Below, one piece after another: positions 56,470 through 64,000 of a DNA stretch of 64,000 nt. The position numbers and the translations under genes are program-made. Source of the DNA: Amorphophallus konjac (lineage: Eukaryota; Streptophyta; Magnoliopsida; Alismatales; Araceae). The first letter of the stretch is position 1. The number at the start of each line of letters is the position of its first letter. The notes beneath the pieces were generated by a model. That model did not search any database. It worked only from the letters and a program-made list of their open reading frames with translations, and was not told the DNA's origin. The stretch spans positions 71,301,247 through 71,365,246 of the forward strand of contig CM040128.1 in NCBI GenBank assembly GCA_022559845.1, given 5' to 3'.

Positions 56470-58842
56470 TTATGTAAAGATGGGAGGTTTAGTGGATTCT
56501 ACAGCTTGAGAGTTCTTTTGGTTATTTTTTATTTTCTCAGCACCAACAGGTTTAGTTTTCTTTTTCTGGTGCTTTGATGGTTGTTGTGTAGTCCTGGCAT
56601 TCATTTTATTAAAAATATTTTTGTTTTTCTGCCAGTGCCTTGGCCAATGAATGTACTGAAGGTTATGGCCCAAATTGGTCCTAGGCTGACCAAAAAACCT
56701 TTGGTGACTAGGACTCCATGTCCTAAACTGACTATCCCATCTCCTAGCTGGCTGAGGTCTATATGGTTGATACAAAGTGGGGAAATTCTGATACCCGAAC
56801 CTCATGTGTACAGGGTTCCACCTAAGCCTATTAAGTGGTTGAGGATGAAAGTTATGATAGACTTGGGCTCTAGGGAAATAGGGATGAGCAAATGGGTTCC
56901 TAGCTGCACTTGGTCTCCCTGCCACCTTTGACCCTCTAGGTTTCTGAACTGACTTATATTGGGTCTTTTTCTGAGAAGTTGATGGTGATGGAGACTTAGC
57001 AGCCTTTGGCTGGGGTTTTGATGTGCTAGCTGGCTGACCCCTAGCCTTGGACTTATCCTTGGAAGAAGAGCATGTAGCTCTAGGCTCTACAACTTTCTGC
57101 TTTCCCTTATCCTTAGCATTGGACACTTTTGATTTAACATTATTGAAGGCAAATTTTTCATTGACCATTTTTATGAGTGGTCCTCTATTCTTTTCTCCCA
57201 CACATGAAATGGTTTTCAATTCAAAGCTCTCTTTAGCTGAGGGATTAAAACCAAGACCCTCCTTTCTGAAATTAACTTTTGACCCTAGCAAAGCATTTAG
57301 ATTTTCAGTTCCTTGGGTCATGCTTTCAATGATTTTCATTTTGTCAGAATTTTCATTTTCCAGATTTTCAATAGTTTTCTTTAATTCAGCATTCACTGAC
57401 AAAACAGCTTCATATTTTTCATTTGAAGTCTTTATTTCATTTTCAGACTTCTGAATTTTCAATTTCAACTCATCAACAACATTTTTCAGCAAATTATTTT
57501 CTTTCCTACAATCAATCACAACATGCTTTAATTCATCAAAATCAGAACATGCATTTTTCAATTTGTCATTCTCTGATTGTAAGCATGCAATTATATCAGA
57601 GAGAGATTTATCATTAACCAGAGAGTTCATTTTCTTCTTTAAGAGTCTGTTTTCCTTCTTAATATCATTAGCTTTATCTAACAGGTCTCCATAAGCATCT
57701 GGCCAATCAGAAATAGTGTAATGTTCGAAAAGGGATGATACCTGATCAGACTCTTCTTCTTCATCTCCATTTCTAGCCATCAAGCAGATGTCCTTTTCTG
57801 ATTTTCCACTATCTGAGGAAGTGCTCAGCGTGCCTTCTTCCTCATCACTCCATGTACTGACCATGACCTTTCCCTTTGGCGCCTTCTTCCATGGTCTTCC
57901 TTTTATTTTCTGTAACTCTGGACAATCAGCCTTCATATGACCTGTCTTCCTGCAATGATAACAAGCATTAACATCAGATTTTTCAGCAGGGTTAAATTTA
58001 TACCTGTTTTGCTTCCTGCTGTGGTATTTTCTATAGAGATTCTTCCCTTCTCTTCTAAGAAATCTACTGAACTCTTTTGTGATCATAGCTATTTCATCCT
58101 TTTCAAGATCTGATCCAGATGAATTCCGATCACTGGATGATCCAATGCTGCTGGACTGTTTTGAGCAGCCATGCTTGGCCTTCAGAGCAATAGGCTTCCT
58201 GTTTTCAAGCTCTTCAGCTTGTAGTAAATTCATCTCATACGCCATCAAGGAACCTATCAGCTCATTGGGTTTCATCTTTTGTAGATCTTTTGACTCCTCA
58301 ACCACAGTTGCTTTGGTATGCCATATAGGAGTCAACGATCGAAGGATCTTCCTTACAACTTCATGATCAGTATAACTCTTTCCCAGATTTCTTAGACCAT
58401 TTGTGATGATGGTCAGACGAGCATACATTTCGGTCACTGTCTCACCAGGCTTCATCCGAAATGCTTCATACTTTGACACTAGCATATTTGCCCTCGTCTC
58501 TCTCACTTCAGATGTTCCCTCATAGATAACTTCGAGGGTATCCCACATCTCCTTCGCTGTCTTGCAGGATGACACTCTGTCAAATTCAGTGGGATGGAGT
58601 GCACACTGAATGGCGTTGATAGCGCTCCAATTCAGAGTAGATTTTCAGACTTCTTCTCTTGTCCATAATTCCTCATTCTCATGTAGCTCATAAGGACCTT
58701 TGCTCACAATTTTCCATACCTCATAATCTTTGGCTCTGAGGAAGACCTGCATCCGGTTCTTCCAATATGGGAAGTTGGAACCATCGAAGAATGGTGGCTT
58801 CGTAGTGGACTGACTCTCTGCTGTTAGCCCTCTAGCATCCAT
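56470..58842 (-). pseudogene. gag: gag of the copia element, one in-frame stop
   Basis: From the ATG at 58842 (GCCATGG context) a single frame of 790 codons runs to 56470, broken only by TGA at codon 66 (58647-58645). Residues about 19-60 hold FDGSNFPYW and VWKIVSKGPY of the copia gag N-terminal domain; UBN2-type sequence follows to about residue 210 (KEMWDTLEVIYEG, MYARLTIITNGL). A CCHC knuckle, CYHCRKTGHMKADC, is at about 294-307. An acidic coiled coil spans about 370-520, and the C-terminal part is basic and rich in Pro, Ser and aromatic residues. Length exceeds ordinary copia gag, as in SIRE-like elements. Gag assembles the particle and binds RNA in the cytoplasm. With one nonsense codon it is nearly intact; an error or readthrough cannot be excluded. 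Confidence 0.85.
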
Positions 58843-58884
58843 GGCCGATCCTCTTTAGGATGTTAGTCCTGCACAAAGAGTTAG

Positions 58885-58896
58885 GCTCTGATACCA
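58885..58896 (-). other. Primer-binding site for initiator-Met tRNA
   Basis: GCTCTGATACCA on the plus strand, i.e. TGGTATCAGAGC on the minus strand, two bases from the LTR end. Confidence 0.9.
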
Positions 58897-58898
58897 AT

Positions 58899-60438
58899 TG
58901 TTGGGATGCTAAAGGGTGATCTAGAGGGGGGTGAATAGATCAATCACCCGTTAAAAAATTACTGCAGCAGAATCAAATGCGGAATGAAAACTTCTACTGA
59001 ACAGATAGTGGGCACAATGCGAATGCCACCCAGAACAGATGAAGAGCCGTCCTAAGCATACATCTACTGTGCGAAGATAGAAATATAGAAGCTAGGCAAA
59101 CCACAAAACAATCACACAGTAGACAAAGGCTTTTAGGTGGTTCGGTCCTCCAGACCTACATCCACCCCACACTCAACCCGAGCGTGGCTTACTGCTGACT
59201 CACAGCTTGAACAGCTGGGCATCACAGCTTGCCTTACAACCGCTGGGCAACATAGCTTGCCGTCCGAGGAATCCTCCTCGCCCCACTGAGCAACACAGCT
59301 TGCTGTCCAGTGGAATCCTCCACTGCAAACCGCTGGGCAATATAGCTTTGCCGTCCAGAGGCAGCACCTCTGCAATCCACTAACTAACAGCTTGAAGAAG
59401 ATGTAAAATAGAAAACAGAAAATGGAAATAAACAGCAATCTGAAAGCTGTAAACAATGAAGCACGATGTGGCTCTTAAAGAGCTGGATGGCCTGGATTTG
59501 ATCCACGGTCCATCAAGGACAGATCTCCCTCGATCTCACTCTCTTTCTTCACTCTCTCTCTTCTTCTTCTTCACACTCTGCTCGAGCTCTCTATCTCTTT
59601 CTCCTTCTTCTTTCTCTTCTTCTTCTTCACACTTCTTTCACTCTCTACTCTTCTCTTCTTTTCTTCTGCTGGATCGTGGAAGCTCTCTCTCCTTTTTCTC
59701 TTATTCTTCTCTCAGCTTCTGCTCCTTGGCTTCGATCACGATCAACCTCCATCTGAAGACGAAGGCTCTATTATATACCAGCAGCAGCAGCAGGGCACGT
59801 GTGGCTTCCACAGTTCCCGCCCTAAGAATTCGGACCACGTGGCAGCATCTAGCAGGCTGTCAGTACACGTGTCCTCATCTGGGCACTCTCCTTATCCTCG
59901 GATCACGTGCCCAGCACCAGTACGCTCAGCAACTGGAGTTAGATGGCGTCAACCCACTTGCTCCAAGGAGTTGACGCAGCCTTCAGAGATACTTTATCAG
60001 CAAAGCTCAAGTCTGCTGCGTTGACGCTTCCAACCCGCAGCGTTGACGCATCAGAGTAATCCAGTAAGCTTCTTTCTTGATTGTTTGAACTACAGCGTCC
60101 ACGCCACTTGATCAAGGCGTTGACGCATTGGTGTCCAGTGATCAATGTCTTCAGTATATAGGCGTGCTGCGTCGACGCTGCTAGCCCATAGCGTTGACGC
60201 AGTGGTGTTCCAGCAGCTAATACTTTAGCTTGTTTGCTTGCTGCGTGGACGCTACCAGGCCGTGGCGTTGACGCAGTGATGTGTTCCAGCAGCTAATACT
60301 TCTACTAGTATACTTGCTGCGTGGACGCTGTGGTCATTCTGCGTTAACCCTGCACACACAAAAATCTTATAATCATATCATAGAACAAGTGGTTATTTAA
60401 ATCATATAACACTGAGTGTATATATTCTGAAACAGCAA
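58899..60438 (-). repeat. 5' LTR of the gag-only copia element, cut by the LINE
   Basis: Matches 51920-53468 and stops in AACAGCAA at 60438, where LINE sequence begins. The missing 1.1 kb (the 5' part of U3 with the TGTATAGAC array) should lie after the LINE 3' end, beyond the window. It keeps its TATA box (59770-59777) and GCGTTGACGC array. Confidence 0.85.
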
Positions 60439-60491
60439 TCACTGCAACTAGGATTTCATCACCAGAGAACGTAACTTCTCCTAGGGTTTGC

Positions 60492-60503
60492 ATGGCTACC
60501 TAG
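60492..60503 (+). other. Three-codon upstream ORF before ORF1
   Basis: ATG GCT ACC TAG ends two bases before the ORF1 start codon. It is in a different frame. Confidence 0.6.
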
Positions 60504-60505
60504 CC

Positions 60506-61984
60506 ATGGCGGCCCCCCCTCCAGGGGATGGTGAGCCCCATCCCCATCCCCCTCCCGCTGTCCCAAAGCCTTCCTTTCTCCAGACTCTAGCCCGTTCCCT
60601 TTCTCCTGCTAAGGTCGACATTGGTATCAAGCTTCCAGCATTCACGGATGATGGCCATCCCGCAGTCTTCTTCTCTAAACAGGAAATACAGCAGTCCTTC
60701 AAGCCTCTCGAGTTTGCCATCATTGCAAGGTGTTCCTACGGAAGGCCCTCCATACCTGAGACGAAGAGCTTTCTAGCGCAGCGTTTCTCATTGCAGAAGG
60801 ATTTCTTAATAAGCTTTCTGAACCCCAGGCACCTGTTGCTGCGGTTTTCTTCGGAAGATGACTTTCTCAAAGTGCTGCTTCGAAAGAACATCTACGTCAA
60901 AGGTTACCTATTCCGTTTCTTCAGATGGACAGCAGACTTCAACTTCACCAAAGATCCATCCAGTATGCCAATATGGGTGAGTTTTCCAGCCCTCCCCGTT
61001 AATCTTTATGGTGAAGATTTCCTTCGATCGATAGCAGGCAACCTTGGAAAGGTTCTGCGGATCCATGAATCAACCCTCGCTTGGACTCACACCGCTGAAG
61101 CTTATGTATGCGTAGAACTTGATATTGAGAAGCCTTTGGTAGAGAACATATGGATCGACTGTGGAGGCCCTGGGTTCTGGCAGACCATCAAGTATCATCG
61201 TATACCCCACTTATGCACTGCTTGTCACAAGATTGGCCATGAACAAAAGGACTGTGTGAGGAAACAAGGCTTTTCAAGTGCTAAAACCAATATCCCAAAA
61301 CAGAGCACTCTGTCTGAAGAGAGCGCTCCTGCCAAGCCCACCAAAACATGGGTTCCTGTCGGCTCAGCTTCCACTGGTGTGCAGATCACAGAACCAGTAG
61401 CAACTCCAGTTGACAACCCTTTTCTTCCCCTTCAGCAGCTGGAAAAATTCAACGAGGAAGGGACTAACTGTCCATCCCCAGAGCCGAGATCTTTCAGTGA
61501 GGGCAATGCATCTAAAACAACTGAGGGCCATATCATAGCACAACCTACTCAGGATTCCCCTGCCCAGATGACCCACACTCTGGCCATTGAGGTGTCCGAT
61601 GTTAGTCCAGAAAGATCCTATACTACATCTCCCAAGGGTTCTGATCAACTAACAATCAAGTATATGGGCACCAATAAAAATTTAGTTCATCCCGCTGCTA
61701 CCAATTTAGAGGCACCATCTACAATCAGCTGTCCTCAGCCTATTTCCCCAGGCCAAGTTATGGAGATTGATACTAATTCAAGAACGCAGCAGGAGACTCA
61801 GCTCTTGAATGATCCAAAATCACTAGAAATCAGGAACAAAATAGCTTTACAAGCTGAGATTGATAATTTAACAGCCCTCCATGCTGACAGACCAGGCTTC
61901 CAAGCTGACAGACCAGGGGTTCTTACCAGAGGTATGAAGAGGATTGGGTCTGAGGGGAAGATCCAATCCAACACCCAACTATAA
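60506..61984 (+). CDS. LINE ORF1 protein (DUF4283 and CCHC zinc knuckle)
   Basis: The start is the ATG at 60506 in a GCCATGG context; the frame is open a few codons upstream but without an ATG. 492 residues. Residues about 65-215 match the DUF4283 (RRM-like) domain of plant LINE ORF1 (KDFLISFLNPRHLLLRFSS, YLFRFFRWTADFNF, MPIWVSFPALP, AYVCVELDIEKPL). A CCHC knuckle, CTACHKIGHEQKDC, is at 237-250. The rest is a low-complexity acidic/Ser-Pro tail. The protein binds LINE RNA and forms the ribonucleoprotein. The tail includes a short direct repeat (ADRPGFQADRPG). Open and apparently intact. Its stop overlaps the ORF2 start. Confidence 0.9.
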   Translation: MAAPPPGDGEPHPHPPPAVPKPSFLQTLARSLSPAKVDIGIKLPAFTDDGHPAVFFSKQEIQQSFKPLEFAIIARCSYGRPSIPETKSFLAQRFSLQKDFLISFLNPRHLLLRFSSEDDFLKVLLRKNIYVKGYLFRFFRWTADFNFTKDPSSMPIWVSFPALPVNLYGEDFLRSIAGNLGKVLRIHESTLAWTHTAEAYVCVELDIEKPLVENIWIDCGGPGFWQTIKYHRIPHLCTACHKIGHEQKDCVRKQGFSSAKTNIPKQSTLSEESAPAKPTKTWVPVGSASTGVQITEPVATPVDNPFLPLQQLEKFNEEGTNCPSPEPRSFSEGNASKTTEGHIIAQPTQDSPAQMTHTLAIEVSDVSPERSYTTSPKGSDQLTIKYMGTNKNLVHPAATNLEAPSTISCPQPISPGQVMEIDTNSRTQQETQLLNDPKSLEIRNKIALQAEIDNLTALHADRPGFQADRPGVLTRGMKRIGSEGKIQSNTQL

Positions 61985-64000
61985 TGTCATTCTTAATTTG
62001 GAACATAAGGGGCATTGGCAATGCTCTTTCTGTGGGTCGTGCCAAACTCTTAATTAAAGAGCATAGAGTAGACTGCATTGCAATTCTTGAACCAAAAATT
62101 CCAAATTATAACATGGACAGAGTCTGCAAGAAATTGGGTATGGAGAATTATATAGCAAACACAGATGAGGATGCTCATATCTGGGTAATGTGGAAAGGCC
62201 AGTGGAATTTTCAACTTATATGTCAGCATGATCAACATATTACAGTCAGACAGATTTCAAACACCTTGCCTGATTTCCATGCTTCTTTCATATATGCCAA
62301 ATGCACCCCAGTGGAAAGGCTCCAGTTATGGACATCTCTCACTCATATTTCCAATCAAATCAAAGGTCCCTGGATTGTGGCAGGAGATTTCAATTGTATC
62401 ATGACAGTAGATGAAAAGCTGGGAGGTAATATGCCCTCACTTAGATCCATGAATGATTTTAAGGACTGTATAAACGACTGTGGGCTCTTAGATGCAGGTT
62501 TCATGGGCTCCAAATACACTTGGTATAACCAGCAAGTAGGTTCCAATGGCATTTGGGCTAGGCTGGACAGAGTACTCATCAACAGTCCTTGGATGCAGTC
62601 CTTCCCAATCACTGTGGAGCACCTATCTAGAGAAGCATCTGACCATGCCCCTCTTATTATTAAATTGACTACTCAGCACACTACAAAAACCAGATTTTAT
62701 TTTCAGCAAATGTGGACCAAGCATGAACTATTTCTCTCTGCAGTGGAGCAATCCTGGAAATCCAGCCCACTTGCCACCTCTGCCATTACTACTTTTATTC
62801 TGAAACTAAAGTTCCTGAGACATACCCTTCGGGAATGGAATAAGAACATTTTTGGAAATGTGCACAAAAATTTGATGCAAGCTGAAGATATGGTTTTATT
62901 GGCTGAACACAACTATGATCAGTATCCTAACACTCAAAATCTCTCAGCCCTTGACAGTGCCAAAAGCATTCTCACAGAAAGAATATTGCAGCAGGAAATC
63001 TTTTGGAAGCAAAAGTCAAGAATCAGATGGCTAACTGAAGGTGATAGAAATACCAAATTCTTCCATGAAACTGCCACTGCTAACAGAAGGAAAAATTTCA
63101 TTAATTGCCTCAGGGATGCAATGGGAAATCTCACTTCTGACCCTCAAAAGATGAAGGATATAGCAGTCTCCCATTTTCAAACTGCTTTCACTACCCAACC
63201 TCATTATGTTGATATGGAAAGCCTGACTAATATTCCTTACATTGTGACCCAGGAAGACAACTCTATGCTCACTGCTGTCCCAACTGATATTGAAATAAAA
63301 GAGGCAGTCTTTGATATTTCCCCTGACAGTGCTCCTGGACCTGATGGTTATACTGGTTGGTTTTTCCAACATGCATGGCAGATTATTGCAGAAACACTCA
63401 TAAAGGCAATTCAGGAGTTTTTTATCGATAGAAAACCTCTGCCAAGAAGCATCACAGCAACAGTCATAGCTCTTATTCCCAAAACTAAAAATGCTACTGA
63501 AATATCTGAATATAGGCCCATCAGTTTATGCAACTTCTCCCATAAAATCATTTCCAAAATTCTAAGCAACAGATTGAGCAAACTCCTGCCCTCACTAATC
63601 TCAAAGGAGAAGACTGCTTTTGTCAAAGGTAGACATATCATTGAAAATATTGCTTTGGCTCAGGAAATGGTGCAAGAACTTGGCAGAAAAACCAGAGGTA
63701 ACAATGTCATTCTTAAACTGGACATGGCCAAGGCATATGACAGAATTGAATGGGATTTCCTTGCTGTAGTTCTAAAGAAATTTGGCTTCGACTCTACATT
63801 TATTTTTCTGCTTGAAAGCTTGATTACCAACTGCTGGTTTTCAATAGCCCTAAATGGAGACATGGCGGGTTTTTTTTAAGTCCACCAGAGGCCTAAGACA
63901 AGGTGACCCAATTGCTCCAATTCTATTTATTCTGGCTCAAGAATCTCTTAGCAGGTTACTAAAGGAAAAGTTTGAAAGTGGCACAGTTGGTTGGTATTCA
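61984..64000 (+). CDS. LINE ORF2 (endonuclease and reverse transcriptase), partial, one frameshift
   Basis: ATG at 61984 overlaps the ORF1 stop as TAATG. Residues 1-230 are the AP-type endonuclease: WNIRG (Asn7), LEPK (Glu36), AGDFN (134-137), YTW (178-180), RLDR (193-196), SDHAPL (219-224). WLTEGDRNTKFFH is at 349-361. The reverse transcriptase begins with PGPDG (451-455), EYRPISLCN (509-517), KTAFVKGRHI (543-552) and motif A LDMAKAYD (579-586). The frame ends at 63879 because a T-run (63870-63877) has one base too many; RGLRQGDP (motif B) continues in the next frame to the window edge. ORF2 nicks target DNA and copies the LINE RNA there. The catalytic (F/Y)xDD motif would lie outside the window. 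Confidence 0.9.
63870..63877 (+). other. Frameshift site in ORF2 (T8 run)
   Basis: Eight Ts precede AAGTCC. With seven, the frame would pass from AGFF into KSTRGLRQGDP. Either a real inactivating slip or an assembly error in a homopolymer. Confidence 0.75.

Larger units (their letters stand above)
51920..60438 (-). mobile_element. gag-only Ty1/copia (SIRE/Maximus-like) element
   Basis: In minus-strand order: 5' LTR (right, cut at 60438 by a LINE), initiator-Met primer-binding site, gag frame, 1.9-kb non-coding spacer, polypurine tract, 3' LTR (left). The two LTRs compared over 1,540 bp differ at about 30 positions by eye plus one 9-bp indel, close to 98 per cent identity. There is no pol, so the element is non-autonomous. 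AGATG precedes 51920; the second copy of the target would be outside the window. Confidence 0.85.
60439..64000 (+). mobile_element. L1-type LINE, 5' part
   Basis: It begins within the copia LTR at about 60439, with a short 5' untranslated region, ORF1 and the first two thirds of ORF2. The 3' end, poly(A) and target duplication are outside the window. Its 5' edge is inferred from loss of similarity to the other LTR. Confidence 0.85.

Noticed and set aside
1985..58896. tRNA-Met genes at the TGGTATCAGAGC sites
   Set aside because: Only the 12-base primer-binding site is present next to LTR ends; there is no cloverleaf.
52477..59974. Open frames of 175 and 172 codons at 52477-53004 and 59456-59974 (plus strand)
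   Set aside because: They lie antisense to the copia LTR leader, consist largely of Ser/Leu/Phe from CT-rich simple sequence, and are duplicated only because the LTR is duplicated.

Overview
The window is repeat-rich nuclear DNA from a plant, most likely an angiosperm with a large genome. The evidence is the content: LTR retrotransposons with initiator-Met primer-binding sites, Ty1/copia gag with a CCHC knuckle, an L1-type LINE with plant-style ORF1, a CACTA (tnp2) transposase relic, and a MITE and a SINE nested inside older repeats. I see no convincing host protein gene, no rRNA or tRNA gene and no CRISPR. Nearly every base that can be assigned belongs to a transposable element or to satellite-like DNA inside one.

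Layout. 1-1977 is the end of a Ty3/gypsy 5' LTR with its primer-binding site. 2085-13856 is a hypervariable tandem-repeat tract of the kind known from the 3' untranslated region of Ogre/Tat Ty3/gypsy elements, ending in a polypurine tract and a TGTTGAC LTR start at 13857. A block of about 3 kb is present twice and has been invaded by a copia solo LTR (2826-4661), a TGATG-type LTR (from 7001) and a MITE carrying a SINE (10540-11125). 14583-18460 is a fused pair of minus-strand TGATG-type LTRs with a near-matching 5-bp target duplication. 18461-22990 is mostly unrecognised. 23056-24879 is the tnp2 pseudogene, followed by a 350-bp repeat (24.9-25.6 kb) and a cluster of perfect hairpins (26.1-26.6 kb). 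27773-30301 is a minus-strand gypsy solo LTR with a target duplication.

31454-38460 is a minus-strand copia element (SIRE/Maximus-like gag, no pol). 38500-48567 holds Ty3-like gag relics interrupted by a complete 6.2-kb non-autonomous LTR retrotransposon (40223-46398, 5-bp target duplication TCCGC). 49288-51322 is another TGATG-type LTR. From 51920 onward a second minus-strand gag-only copia element occupies the window. Its right-hand LTR is cut at 60438 by a plus-strand LINE whose ORF1 and ORF2 overlap as TAATG and which runs out of the window.

How the parts relate. The two copia elements are siblings: same order (LTR, polypurine tract, about 2 kb of non-coding spacer, gag) and no pol, so both look non-autonomous and would need proteins from another element. 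Their U3 regions carry long arrays of short motifs that have diverged between the two, and the younger one also has a GCGTTGACGC-type array upstream of its TATA box. The most unusual signal is in the Ogre-type tract and again at 46.5-47.1 kb: tandem units that can each fold into a hairpin and whose arms change together. Decay of the coding relics is mainly by in-frame stops without indels, compatible with deamination of methylated cytosines. All similarity and identity statements are from reading by eye; no alignment or database search was run.
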